Shown piece after piece: positions 44,824 to 54,129 of a stretch of 64,000 nucleotides of DNA. The stretch is from the NCBI GenBank assembly GCA_013335535.1, contig JAAXVL010000005.1, forward strand, positions 144,959 through 208,958. Reading direction: 5' to 3'. Position numbers and translations under genes: made by a program. How positions within the stretch are numbered: position 1 is the first letter of the stretch; every line of letters starts with the position of its first letter. The notes under the pieces were generated by a model. The model was not told the DNA's origin. It made no database searches and was given only the letters and a program-made list of their open reading frames with translations. Source of the DNA: Azonexaceae bacterium (GTDB lineage: Bacteria > Pseudomonadota > Gammaproteobacteria > Burkholderiales > Rhodocyclaceae).

Positions 44824-46746
44824 ATGTCGATCTTTGCCCGCTACCAGAGTCGTTACGAGGCTCAGCAGGAAGAGGAAATGTCGGTCCAGGAATATCTGGA
44901 TCTGTGCAAGAGTGACAAGACGGTTTATGCCAGTGTCGCCGAACGTATGTTGATCGCCATCGGCGAGCCCGAGCTCGTCGATACCCGCCTTGATCCGCGA
45001 CTTTCCCGTATCTTCGCCAACAAGATGATCAAGCTCTACCCCGCCTTCCGGGAGTTCTACGGGATGGAAGAGGTCATCGAGCACATCGTTTCCTACTTCC
45101 GCCACGCTGCCCAGGGGCTGGAAGAAAAGAAGCAGATTCTCTATCTGCTCGGGCCGGTCGGCGGCGGCAAGTCGTCGCTTGCCGAACGCCTCAAGTACCT
45201 GATCGAGAAGGTGCCCTTCTACGCGATCAAGGATTCGCCGGTCCATGAGTCGCCGCTCGGTCTCTTCAACGTGCTCGAGGACGGGCAGATACTGGAAGAG
45301 GACTACGGCATTCCGAAACGCTACCTCGGAACCATCATGAGCCCGTGGGCGGTCAAGCGCCTGCATGAATTCGGCGGCGACATCACCAAGTTCCGGGTCG
45401 TCAAGCTGCGCCCGTCGGTACTGTCGCAGATCGCCGTGTCGAAGACCGAGCCGGGCGACGAGAACAACCAGGACATTTCATCGCTGGTCGGCAAGATCGA
45501 TATCCGCAAGCTGGAAAGCTACTCGCAGAACGACCCGGATGCCTATTCGTACTCCGGTGGCCTGTGCGTCGCCAATCGCGGCATCCTGGAATTCGTCGAG
45601 ATGTTCAAGGCGCCGATCAAGGTCCTGCACCCCCTGCTGACCGCCACCCAGGAACAGAACTACAAGGGAACCGAGGGCTTTGGCGCCATTCCCTTCGACG
45701 GCCTGGTGCTGGCCCACTCCAACGAGGCCGAATGGCAGGCCTTCAAGAACAATCGCAACAACGAGGCCTTCCTCGACCGCATCTACATCGTCAAGGTGCC
45801 GTACTGCCTGCGCGTCACCGACGAAATCCACATCTACGAAAAACTGCTGTTCAATTCGTCGCTGGCCAACGCCCCCTGCGCTCCCGACACGCTGCGCATG
45901 CTGGCCCAGTTCTCGGCCCTGTCGCGCCTCAAGGAACCGGAAAATTCGAGCATCTACAGCAAGATGCGGATCTACGACGGCGAGAACCTCAAGGACACCG
46001 ACCCCAAGGCCAAGAGCTTCCAGGAATACCGCGACTTCGCCGGGGTGGACGAAGGCATGACCGGCTTGTCGACGCGTTTCGCCTTCAAGATCTTGTCCAA
46101 GGTCTTCAATTTCGATCACCGCGAAGTAGCGGCCAATCCGGTGCACCTGATGTACGTGCTTGAGCAGCAGATCGAGCAGGAGCAGTACCCGCCCGAAATC
46201 GAGGAGCGCTACCTGCGCTTCCTCAAGGAATTCCTGAGCCCGCGCTACGCCGAATTCATCGGCAAGGAAATCCAGACGGCCTACCTCGAAAGCTATTCCG
46301 AATACGGTCAGAACATTTTCGACCGTTACGTGACCTATGCCGATTTCTGGATCCAGGATCAGGAATTCCGCGACCCGAACACCGGCGAAATGCTTGACCG
46401 CGGCGCCCTCAACGACGAACTGGAAAAGATCGAGAAGCCGGCAGGCATCAGCAACCCGAAGGATTTCCGCAACGAAGTGGTGAATTTCGTGCTGCGCGCC
46501 CGGGCCAAGAACGATGGCAAGAACCCGGCGTGGACAAGTTACGAGAAGTTGCGGGCCGTCATCGAGAAAAAGATGTTCTCGAACACCGAGGAACTGCTCC
46601 CGGTCATTTCCTTCAACACCAAGGCCAGTGCCGACGAGCAGAAGAAGCACAAGGACTTCGTCGAGCGCATGACCTGCAAGGGCTACACCGAGAAGCAGGT
46701 GCGCCTGCTCTGCGACTGGTACTTGCGGGTTCGCAAGTCTTCGTGA
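44824..46746 (+). CDS. prkA: PrkA-family serine protein kinase / AAA protein
   Basis: A 640-residue PrkA (YeaG) protein. The AAA-like N-terminal half carries the P-loop GPVGGGKSSLAERL near residues 110-123, and the C-terminal part resembles eukaryotic-type kinase regions. In E. coli YeaG acts with YeaH in sustained nitrogen starvation and stationary phase. GGAAGGAG precedes the ATG. The following yeaH and spoVR genes complete the conserved non-sporulating operon. Confidence 0.97.
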   Translation: MSIFARYQSRYEAQQEEEMSVQEYLDLCKSDKTVYASVAERMLIAIGEPELVDTRLDPRLSRIFANKMIKLYPAFREFYGMEEVIEHIVSYFRHAAQGLEEKKQILYLLGPVGGGKSSLAERLKYLIEKVPFYAIKDSPVHESPLGLFNVLEDGQILEEDYGIPKRYLGTIMSPWAVKRLHEFGGDITKFRVVKLRPSVLSQIAVSKTEPGDENNQDISSLVGKIDIRKLESYSQNDPDAYSYSGGLCVANRGILEFVEMFKAPIKVLHPLLTATQEQNYKGTEGFGAIPFDGLVLAHSNEAEWQAFKNNRNNEAFLDRIYIVKVPYCLRVTDEIHIYEKLLFNSSLANAPCAPDTLRMLAQFSALSRLKEPENSSIYSKMRIYDGENLKDTDPKAKSFQEYRDFAGVDEGMTGLSTRFAFKILSKVFNFDHREVAANPVHLMYVLEQQIEQEQYPPEIEERYLRFLKEFLSPRYAEFIGKEIQTAYLESYSEYGQNIFDRYVTYADFWIQDQEFRDPNTGEMLDRGALNDELEKIEKPAGISNPKDFRNEVVNFVLRARAKNDGKNPAWTSYEKLRAVIEKKMFSNTEELLPVISFNTKASADEQKKHKDFVERMTCKGYTEKQVRLLCDWYLRVRKSS

Positions 46747-46791
46747 TGGTGGAAAGGCGGGGCGATTTCGCCGCGCAACGGGAGGTCACCC

Positions 46792-48057
46792 ATGACGGTA
46801 CGCATCGTCGATCGGCGGCAGGACAGCAAGAACAAGAGTTCGATCAACCGCAGCCGCTTCATCCAGCGCTTCAAGGGGCAGATCCGCAAAGCGGTGGCCG
46901 ATGCGATTGCCCGGCGCGGCATCCGTGACCTCGACAACGGCGAGAAGATCGGCATTCCCGGCAAGGACATCACCGAGCCGCATTTCCGCCACGGCAAGGG
47001 CGGCAAGCGGGAGATCGTGCATCCCGGCAACGACCGCTTCAATAGCGGCGACAGCGTCGACCGCCCCCTCGAAGGCTCCGGCCAGGGTTCGGGCGGGGCG
47101 AGCGAGGATGGCGAGGGCATCGACGACTTCGTCTTCACGCTGACCCGCGACGAGTTCCTCGACATCTTCTTCGACGAACTGGCCCTGCCCAACCTAGTTA
47201 AGCGCCAGCTGGCCCGTATTGACGAATACAAGCGGGTGCGGGCCGGTTATACGCAGAGCGGTGTGCCGACCAATATCAATCTGGTCCGCACCATGCGCGG
47301 CGCGGCCGGGCGGCGCATCGCCGTCGGCGCCCCGTTTGCCGCCCGCCTGCGCGAACTGAAGGATGAACTGGAACGCCTGCGCCGTGACTGCCCGGGCGAC
47401 CCGGACATCATCCGCATCGAACGCGAGATCGCCAGCCTGCTGGCGCGGCGCGAAGCCATCCCCTTCATCGACCCCTTCGATCTGCGTTACAGCAACCGCA
47501 TTCGCATCGCCCAACCCTCCACGCAGGCCGTGATGTTCTGCCTGATGGACGTTTCCGGCTCGATGGACGAATCGAAGAAGCAGATCGCCAAGCGCTTTTT
47601 CATGCTGCTTTACCTCTTCCTCAACCGTAACTACGAACACATCGAGGTCGTCTTCATCCGCCACCACACGGTGGCCGAGGAGGTCGACGAAGAGAATTTC
47701 TTCCATTCCCGGGAGACCGGCGGCACCATCGTCTCCAGCGCCCTGACGCTGATGCACGAGATCATCGTCGCCCGCTATGCCTCAAGTGCCTGGAACATTT
47801 ACGGTGCCCAGGCCTCCGACGGCGACAACTGGAACAACGATTCGCCGACCTGTCGGGAACTGATCAGCGAATCCATCCTGCCGCTCGTCCAGTATTTCGC
47901 CTATATCGAGATCGCCGACGCCGAACCGCAGAACCTCTGGCTCGAGTACGAACGCCTGCTCGAAAGCCACCCCGGGATCTTCGCCATGCAGCGCATCGCC
48001 GCGGTGGCCGACATCTATCCGGTATTCCGCGAACTCTTCCGAAAGCGACTGGCATGA
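46792..48057 (+). CDS. yeaH: YeaH/YhbH family protein (DUF444, VWA-like)
   Basis: A 421-residue partner of PrkA. The N-terminus (IVDRRQDSKNKSSINRSRFI, then QRFKGQIRKAV) is typical. The central von Willebrand A-like fold has the metal site MDVSGSMDES. GGGAGGTCACCC precedes the ATG, 45 bases after prkA. The stop overlaps the spoVR ATG. The biochemical role is not established. Confidence 0.96.
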   Translation: MTVRIVDRRQDSKNKSSINRSRFIQRFKGQIRKAVADAIARRGIRDLDNGEKIGIPGKDITEPHFRHGKGGKREIVHPGNDRFNSGDSVDRPLEGSGQGSGGASEDGEGIDDFVFTLTRDEFLDIFFDELALPNLVKRQLARIDEYKRVRAGYTQSGVPTNINLVRTMRGAAGRRIAVGAPFAARLRELKDELERLRRDCPGDPDIIRIEREIASLLARREAIPFIDPFDLRYSNRIRIAQPSTQAVMFCLMDVSGSMDESKKQIAKRFFMLLYLFLNRNYEHIEVVFIRHHTVAEEVDEENFFHSRETGGTIVSSALTLMHEIIVARYASSAWNIYGAQASDGDNWNNDSPTCRELISESILPLVQYFAYIEIADAEPQNLWLEYERLLESHPGIFAMQRIAAVADIYPVFRELFRKRLA

Positions 48058-49580
48058 GCAAAAAGCGTATTCGCCCGATTGCCGAGGGCTCGGAATGGAC
48101 GGTCGAAGCCATCGAACGCTACGACGCCGAGATCGGCCGCGTCGCCAAGGCCTACGGCCTCGACTGCTACCGCCACCAGCTGGAGATCATCACCGCCGAG
48201 CAGATGATGGACGCCTACGCCGCCATCGGCATGCCGGTCTATTACCACCACTGGTCCTTCGGCAAGCATTTCCTGGAAACCGAGAACCGCTACAAGCGCG
48301 GCCAGATGGGGCTGGCCTACGAGATCGTCATCAATTCCGACCCGTGCATCGCCTACCTCATGGAGGAAAACACGCTGACCATGCAGGCCCTGGTCATCGC
48401 CCATGCCGCCTACGGCCACAATTCATTCTTCAAGGGCAACCATCTGTTCAAGCAATGGACCAGCGCCGACGCCATCATCGACTACCTCGTCTTCGCCCGG
48501 AACTACATCGCCCAGTGTGAGGAGCGCCATGGTTTCGCGGCGGTCGAGCAACTGGTCGATGCCTGCCACGCCCTGAGCAATCTGGGGGTCGATCGCTACA
48601 AACGTTCGCCGCACCTGTCGCTGGACAAGGAAACGCTGCGTCAGAAGGAGCGAGAAGATTATCTGCAGGCCCAGGTCAATGACCTGTGGCGAACGCTGCC
48701 GCGCCACACCGCGGCCGTCGCCGAAGAGGAGGAACGGCGCTTCCCCGCGGAGCCCGAGGAGAACCTGCTCTATTTTGTCGAGAAGAACGCGCCGCTGCTC
48801 GAACCCTGGCAGCGCGAAATCATCCGCATCATCCGCAAGATCGGCCAGTACTTCTACCCGCAGCGCCAGACGCAAGTCATGAACGAGGGCTGGGCCTGCT
48901 TCTGGCACTACACCCTGATCAACACGCTGTATGACGAAGGCAAGCTGACTGACGGCTTCATGATGGAATTCCTGCAATCGCATACCAATGTCGTCTACCA
49001 GCCGCCGTACAACAGCAAGTGGTATTCCGGCATCAACCCCTATGCCCTGGGTTTTGCCATGTGGCGCGATATCCGGCGCATCTGCGAGGAACCGACGGAC
49101 GAGGATCGCGAATGGTTTCCCGAATTTGCCGGCTCGGACTGGCGCGAAACCTTCAATTTCGCGATGAGCAATTTCAAGGACGAAAGCTTCGTCGCCCAGT
49201 ACCTGTCGCCCCGCCTGATGCGGGAATTCCGCCTGTTCGCCATCCTCGACGACGAGGCCAACCCCAAGCTGCGCGTCGACGCCATTCACGACGACATGGG
49301 CTATCGCGCGGTGCGCCGCGCGCTGGCCGAGCAATACAACCTGGGCAGCGCCGACCCCGACATTCAGGTCTGGAACGTCGACCTGCGTGGCGACCGCTCG
49401 CTGACCCTCCGCCATTTTTCTCATCAACGTCGGCCGCTCGGCCCCGAGACGGATCGCGTCCTCGAGCATCTGGCCCACCTCTGGGGATTCACGGTGCGTC
49501 TCGAAACGCTGATGCCGAGCGGGGATCTGCGCCCGGTCGCCGAGTGCCGCAGCGAAAAGCGCAATCGCCCGATCAGTTGA
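48054..49580 (+). CDS. spoVR: SpoVR family protein
   Basis: A 508-residue SpoVR/YcgB protein, named for spore cortex formation in Bacillus but widespread in non-sporulating proteobacteria. Segments YHHWSFGKHFLETENRYKRG, MNEGWACFWHYTLINTLYD and INPYALGFAMWRDIRRICEE are characteristic. It overlaps yeaH. The operon prkA-yeaH-spoVR is usually part of the general stress or stationary-phase response. No sporulation is implied. Confidence 0.97.
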   Translation: MSKKRIRPIAEGSEWTVEAIERYDAEIGRVAKAYGLDCYRHQLEIITAEQMMDAYAAIGMPVYYHHWSFGKHFLETENRYKRGQMGLAYEIVINSDPCIAYLMEENTLTMQALVIAHAAYGHNSFFKGNHLFKQWTSADAIIDYLVFARNYIAQCEERHGFAAVEQLVDACHALSNLGVDRYKRSPHLSLDKETLRQKEREDYLQAQVNDLWRTLPRHTAAVAEEEERRFPAEPEENLLYFVEKNAPLLEPWQREIIRIIRKIGQYFYPQRQTQVMNEGWACFWHYTLINTLYDEGKLTDGFMMEFLQSHTNVVYQPPYNSKWYSGINPYALGFAMWRDIRRICEEPTDEDREWFPEFAGSDWRETFNFAMSNFKDESFVAQYLSPRLMREFRLFAILDDEANPKLRVDAIHDDMGYRAVRRALAEQYNLGSADPDIQVWNVDLRGDRSLTLRHFSHQRRPLGPETDRVLEHLAHLWGFTVRLETLMPSGDLRPVAECRSEKRNRPIS

Positions 49581-49601
49581 CTCCATCGCCAAGGAAACCC
49601 C

Positions 49602-50471
49602 ATGCCCATCCAGACCCTGCTTCAGCCTCATTTCACCGATCTCGGCGGCGGCATGACCGTACGCCGCATGCTGCCGGCGGCCAGTCGCCAGTCGGTCGGG
49701 CCGTTTCTGTTCTTTGACCATTTCGGCCCGGTCACGCATATTCCCGACAGCAATACCGACATCCGGCCGCACCCCCACATTGGTCTGGCCACGGTGACCT
49801 ACCTGTTCGAAGGCGCCATGCTCCACCGCGACAGTCTGGGCAGCGTGCAGCGCATCGAACCCGGCGCCATCAACTGGATGACGGCCGGGCGCGGCATCGT
49901 GCATTCGGAACGCACCCCGGATGACCTGCGGAAGCAAGCCCACGTCATCCACGGCCTGCAGTTGTGGGCCGCCCTGCCCGTCGCCTTCGAAGAGGTCGAG
50001 CCGGCCTTCGCCCACACGCCGGCCGCCGCCATTCCGGTCTGGCGGGATGAACTGATTACCGTCCGGGTGCTCATCGGCCAGGCGTTCGATCTCGTCTCGC
50101 CGGTGCGCACCTTTGCCCCGACGCTCTACCTCGATGTCGCAGCGCAAGCGGGCGGCGTCCTTCATCTGGATTGCGCAGCGGAGGAACGTGCCATCTACGG
50201 CGTCGAAGGCCGTCTGACGGTTGATGGACAAGTCCTCGAACCAAACCAGCTCGCGGTCCTGAGCGATGGCCAGCCGGCCGTCATCGTCGCCGAACAGTCG
50301 GCCCGTTTCGTCGTCATCGGCGGCGCACCGCTCGAAGGACGCCGGGCCATGTGGTGGAACTTCGTTTCCTCGCGCCGCGAACGGATCGAGGTGGCCAAGG
50401 AAGACTGGCGCCAGCAGAGAATGGGCGTCATTCCCGGCGAGACCGAGTTCATTCCCTTGCCGGAACGCTGA
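49602..50471 (+). CDS. Pirin family protein
   Basis: A 289-residue bicupin. The N-terminal pirin motif (FLFFDHFGP...DIRPHPHIGLATVTYLFEG) has the metal-binding histidines, and INWMTAGRGIVHSERTP continues it. A C-terminal pirin domain ends in ARFVVIGGAPLEGRRAMWWN. Bacterial pirins include quercetinases and redox-responsive regulators, and the substrate cannot be predicted. It lies 21 bases after spoVR on the same strand, so it may be part of the stress operon. Confidence 0.93.
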   Translation: MPIQTLLQPHFTDLGGGMTVRRMLPAASRQSVGPFLFFDHFGPVTHIPDSNTDIRPHPHIGLATVTYLFEGAMLHRDSLGSVQRIEPGAINWMTAGRGIVHSERTPDDLRKQAHVIHGLQLWAALPVAFEEVEPAFAHTPAAAIPVWRDELITVRVLIGQAFDLVSPVRTFAPTLYLDVAAQAGGVLHLDCAAEERAIYGVEGRLTVDGQVLEPNQLAVLSDGQPAVIVAEQSARFVVIGGAPLEGRRAMWWNFVSSRRERIEVAKEDWRQQRMGVIPGETEFIPLPER

Positions 50472-50492
50472 ATCAGGCGCACGCCTGGCTCA

Positions 50493-50528
50493 TTTCTGTT
50501 TTGGCCGAAATTTCCGGTTGACCGTGGT
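50493..50528 (+). repeat. Dispersed CCGGTTGACCGTGG element, copy 7
   Basis: A copy reading TTTCTGTTTTGGCCGAAA, then TTTCCGGTTGACCGTGGT. It is 22 bases after the pirin stop and upstream of the next gene on the same strand. Confidence 0.85.
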
Positions 50529-50617
50529 GGGTGCCGCGGCCGCCAGAATGGCCCTCGGCAGCGTAATATGCCAATGATATTATTCGCCTCCTTCGCCTTG
50601 CCACGGAGGCCATTTCT

Positions 50618-51970
50618 GTGCCCGCCCCTGAACACTACACGCCCAATCAGGTTCCGCTAAAAACGCGCATCCTGCGCACACTCGGTTCGCTCGGCCTCAT
50701 CGCCTACGGCGTTCTCGGCGTAGTGATCGACGATATCGTGATCCCGGGAAAACGCAGTTCGCTGCATCTACATGGACTCCCCGCCTGGCTCATGGCACTG
50801 GCCATGGTGTGCGCAGCGATAACCCTGATTTCGCTGGTCGTCGATCATTACGACCGGAAAAACAACGAGCCGAGCTACCGTCGACTTGAAACCCGCGCCA
50901 GCAAACTAGGCTGGATTCTCGCGGGCTTGGCAACCGGTAGCCAGATCGCCGGGATACATTACCCCCAGCCCTCAAAAATCACGACGCTGTCGGCGATCCT
51001 GGGCCTGTTCGTCATGGGCGCCGTCGCTGCCATCGGTTTCGTCAAGACACAATCCGCCCCGTCGCAACCGCCGCAGGAAGCTACCAGCCCCGCGCCATCA
51101 ATCCTGTCAGTGATCCTGGGCTGGGTATTCATTTTCGCGGGCGGCATCGTTCTGCTCCTTGCCCTGCCCGGTATTCCCGCCTTCAAAATCACGCATTTCA
51201 TTGCAGCGGCCGCAGCCATCTGCATCATCGCCGTCGGTCTTGTCATCCGGCGGCCGGCGGAAGCCGCCCCGGCTTCGACAACGTCGTTTCAACACTGGAA
51301 AGCGGTGCGCGTTTCAACCCTCTTGATCGTGGGCCTGGGCGTGATCTGGTACGCCAAATCACGGCAATGGAGCGAATGGCTCGATCAGGACGAACAGGAG
51401 CGCCAGACAGCGCCAGCCTGGGCCTATCATTTTGAAGACTTCACGGCCGGAATATCGCGGGCGCACCTCCAGAAACACCTCGGCCAGGAAGGCTTTCACA
51501 TGCGCTGCTACGGCAACCTCAAGGTCGAAGAGCGCCTTGAGCCGGACGACAGGGAAGTGTGCTGGACCATCGCCAACAACACGGACGGCATTCCTTCCCG
51601 GATGATCACCTTCTGGTTTGGCGACGACGGACTGCGCCAGATTCGCATGGATTTCGGCAAGTCAGAATGGCCGGCGGTGCAGAAGTGGTTCGAAGGCCAA
51701 GGCTCGTTTTTGTTCGGCAATTTCGGCCGCGAACAAGGCGGACAACTGATCGTCGGGCGGCGAGGAAAAACCGGTCTGATCCTGACCGCCGCCCCCGGAC
51801 CGCTGAACTCGGTCATGGTGCTCTGGCAGTCCAGGGAAATCCTGCAACAGCGTAGTTGCGCCAAAGCCGATTCGTCCATCGGCGAAAACTGGGGCGCCCT
51901 GTGCCAGAACTGGCCGGCGTGGCAGCCACCGGCAGGATTCACTCAGCGACATCAGCCGGCGCAGAGTTAA
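50618..51970 (+). CDS. Hypothetical multi-pass membrane protein with soluble C-terminus
   Basis: A 450-residue protein starting at GTG. About seven or eight hydrophobic helices lie in the first 250 residues, including a DUF1206-like first pair (TLGSLGLIAYGVLGVVIDDI). A soluble C-terminal domain of about 190 residues has a cysteine pair in HMRCYGNLKVEERLEPDDREVC. No homologue with known function is recognised. The gene is isolated between two dispersed repeat copies. Confidence 0.6.
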   Translation: MPAPEHYTPNQVPLKTRILRTLGSLGLIAYGVLGVVIDDIVIPGKRSSLHLHGLPAWLMALAMVCAAITLISLVVDHYDRKNNEPSYRRLETRASKLGWILAGLATGSQIAGIHYPQPSKITTLSAILGLFVMGAVAAIGFVKTQSAPSQPPQEATSPAPSILSVILGWVFIFAGGIVLLLALPGIPAFKITHFIAAAAAICIIAVGLVIRRPAEAAPASTTSFQHWKAVRVSTLLIVGLGVIWYAKSRQWSEWLDQDEQERQTAPAWAYHFEDFTAGISRAHLQKHLGQEGFHMRCYGNLKVEERLEPDDREVCWTIANNTDGIPSRMITFWFGDDGLRQIRMDFGKSEWPAVQKWFEGQGSFLFGNFGREQGGQLIVGRRGKTGLILTAAPGPLNSVMVLWQSREILQQRSCAKADSSIGENWGALCQNWPAWQPPAGFTQRHQPAQS

Positions 51971-51989
51971 GTCACACGCCCGGAAACAA

Positions 51990-52026
51990 TTTCAATTTTG
52001 GCCCAAATTTCCGGTTGACCGTGGAA
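51990..52026 (+). repeat. Dispersed CCGGTTGACCGTGG element, copy 8
   Basis: The best match to the long form: TTTCAATTTTGGCCCAAA followed by TTTCCGGTTGACCGTGGAA. It lies between the convergent membrane-protein and CoA-transferase genes, and no other hairpin terminator is apparent there. Confidence 0.88.
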
Positions 52027-52051
52027 GCCTGCCCCACGGCGCCACGGCTGA

Positions 52052-53251
52052 TCAGATCGCCCCTTCGGCCCTTATCACAGCGATACGCTCCGGCGCGTAA
52101 CCCAGTTCGGCCAGGACGGCGTCGGTATGCTCGCCGAGCGCGGCGCCCAGCCATTCCGTGCTGCCCGGCGTTTCCGACAATTTGGGGACGATGCCGGGGA
52201 TTTTGAATTCCTTGCCATCAGGCAGACGGGCTGACTCGAACATTTGGCGGGCGATGAATTGCGGGTCGGCGAACATGTCGGCCGCGGAATAGACGCGCGA
52301 CGACGGCACTTCCGCCTTGGCCAGCGTGGCCAGCACCTCGGCCTCGTCGTGTTCGGTGGTCCAGGCGTCGATCAACCCGTAAATCTCGTCGCGTCTTGCA
52401 TCGCGGCCGGCGTTGTCGGCCAGGGTCGAATCGTCGGCCAGATCGGGCCGGCCGATGGCCAGCATGAAGCGTTTGAAAATCGCATCGCCGTTGGCGCCGA
52501 TCGTCACGTGCTTGCCATCCTTGGTCGTGTGCGTGCTCGACGGCGTGATGCCCGGCATGATGTTGCCGGTGCGTTCGCGGACGAAACCGAACACGTCGAA
52601 CTCCGGCACCATCGACTCCATCATGGCGAAGACTGCCTCGTAGAGCGCGACATCGACCACCTGCCCGGCCCCGCCATTGACTTCCTTGTGGCGCAGCGCC
52701 ATGAGCGCGCCAATCGCGCCCCACAGCGCGGCAATCGAATCGCCGATGGAAATGCCGGTGCGCACCGGTGGCCGGTCGGGAAAGCCGGTGATGTAGCGCA
52801 GCCCGCCCATCGATTCACCGACCGCGCCGAAGCCCGGCTGATCCTTGTACGGCCCGGTCTGGCCGAAGCCGGAAAGGCGCACCATGACCAGCCCGGGGTT
52901 GTCCGCCTTCAGCGTATCCCAGCCCAGCCCGAGCTTTTCCAGCACGCCGGGGCGAAAGTTTTCAACCAGGATGTCGGCTTCGGCAATGAGCTTGCGGACG
53001 AACGCGACGCCCTCCGGATGCTTGAGGTTGGCCGTCACCGATTTCTTGTTGCGCCCCTGCACGGCCCACCACAGCGAGGTGCCTTCGTAGAGCTTGCGCC
53101 ACTTGCGCAGCGGGTCGCCGCCATCGGGCGATTCGACCTTGATCACCTCGGCACCGAACTCGCCCATGATCCGCGTGCAGAACGGCCCGGCGATCAGCGT
53201 GCCGAGCTCGACAACCTTGAGACCGGCCAGCGGTTTTTGTATCTCGCTCAT
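52052..53251 (-). CDS. CaiB/BaiF-family CoA transferase (class III)
   Basis: A 399-residue class III CoA transferase. The N-terminus LAGLKVVELGTLIAGPFCTR and EVIKVESPDGGDPLRKWRK are typical, and the catalytic Asp lies in ISIGDSIAALWGA. Such enzymes move CoA between small carboxylates (formyl/oxalyl-CoA, succinyl/itaconyl-CoA and others), and the substrates here cannot be told. It begins one base after the murI stop, so the two are co-transcribed, an unusual pairing. Confidence 0.93.
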   Translation of the reverse strand: MSEIQKPLAGLKVVELGTLIAGPFCTRIMGEFGAEVIKVESPDGGDPLRKWRKLYEGTSLWWAVQGRNKKSVTANLKHPEGVAFVRKLIAEADILVENFRPGVLEKLGLGWDTLKADNPGLVMVRLSGFGQTGPYKDQPGFGAVGESMGGLRYITGFPDRPPVRTGISIGDSIAALWGAIGALMALRHKEVNGGAGQVVDVALYEAVFAMMESMVPEFDVFGFVRERTGNIMPGITPSSTHTTKDGKHVTIGANGDAIFKRFMLAIGRPDLADDSTLADNAGRDARRDEIYGLIDAWTTEHDEAEVLATLAKAEVPSSRVYSAADMFADPQFIARQMFESARLPDGKEFKIPGIVPKLSETPGSTEWLGAALGEHTDAVLAELGYAPERIAVIRAEGAI

Positions 53252-53252
53252 C

Positions 53253-54038
53253 TCAAGGCTCCCAGTGTTCGATTTTCAATTTTTGCCCAAAAATCCGGTC
53301 GACCGTGGCAATCACCGCCGCCGGCGCGCCGCTCGTCGCCACCGTCAGCCGCCCCTCGCCGCCACCGAGCAGATTGCCCGCCGCCAACAGCCGCTCAAGC
53401 TGACGCGCCACCGGCTCGCCGGTATCGAGCAGCACGGTTCCCGCCGGCATGCGCCGGGCAATCGCCGCCGACACACATGGATAATGCGTGCAGCCGAGCA
53501 CCACGACATCGGCCGCCGCCGCAGCCAGCGGCGCGACAAAGGTATCGAGCAAGGCCGCCACGGCAGCACTGTCCGGCCCCTCGGCCTCTATCGCCTCGGC
53601 CAGCCCCGGACAAGGCTGGGCAATGACACGATGGCCGTTGGCATGATTGCCAACCAGCCGCTGAAAACGCTCGCTGGCCAAAGTCCGAGTCGTCGCCAGC
53701 ACACCAATAACGCCTGTTTTGGTCAGCCCCACCGCCGGCTTGACGCCAGGCTCCAGCGCCACCACCGGCACCGCTATCGCCGCCCGAATCGCCTCAGCCG
53801 CCGCTGCCGTCGCCGTGTTGCAGGCAATCACCAGCGCCTTCGCCCCCCGCCTGACCAGCGCCTCGGCAATCAGCACGCCGCGCTCGCGCAGGAAGGTCTC
53901 CGGCCGGTCACCATAGGGCAGGAAACGGGTGTCGGCGAAATAGAAGAAATCTTCCTGCGGCAGGCGGGCACGCAGCGCACGCAATACCGTCAGGCCGCCG
54001 AGTCCAGAGTCGAAAACTGCGATGGGATTTGAGGTCAA
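53253..54038 (-). CDS. murI: Glutamate racemase
   Basis: MurI makes D-glutamate for peptidoglycan. Both catalytic cysteines are present, Cys73 in VIACNTATA and the second in LGCTHYP (near residue 184), as is the N-terminal FDSGLGGLTVL. At 261 residues the enzyme is of normal size. The last 19 residues (IATVDRIFGQKLKIEHWEP) are encoded by a dispersed repeat copy and do not look like the usual MurI C-terminus. Confidence 0.96.
   Translation of the reverse strand: MTSNPIAVFDSGLGGLTVLRALRARLPQEDFFYFADTRFLPYGDRPETFLRERGVLIAEALVRRGAKALVIACNTATAAAAEAIRAAIAVPVVALEPGVKPAVGLTKTGVIGVLATTRTLASERFQRLVGNHANGHRVIAQPCPGLAEAIEAEGPDSAAVAALLDTFVAPLAAAAADVVVLGCTHYPCVSAAIARRMPAGTVLLDTGEPVARQLERLLAAGNLLGGGEGRLTVATSGAPAAVIATVDRIFGQKLKIEHWEP
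53274..53310 (+). repeat. Dispersed element, copy 9 (coding variant CCGGTCGACCGTGG)
   Basis: TTTCAATTTTTGCCCAAAAA then TCCGGTCGACCGTGGCA. The T-to-C change makes CGGTCGACCG a perfect palindrome. It lies inside the end of murI on the opposite strand to the gene and encodes ATVDRIFGQKLK. Confidence 0.8.
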
Positions 54039-54129
54039 AGGAAAATCCAGATAGATAGCTAATTGCTAAATTTAATAATTGCCCGCTTAGCGCCCATAGC
54101 GACTGATCGCATTCTCAGAATAAACGTGC

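Noticed and set aside
48054..49580. spoVR as evidence of sporulation
   Set aside because: SpoVR homologues are widespread in non-sporulating proteobacteria next to prkA and yeaH. No other sporulation genes are present.
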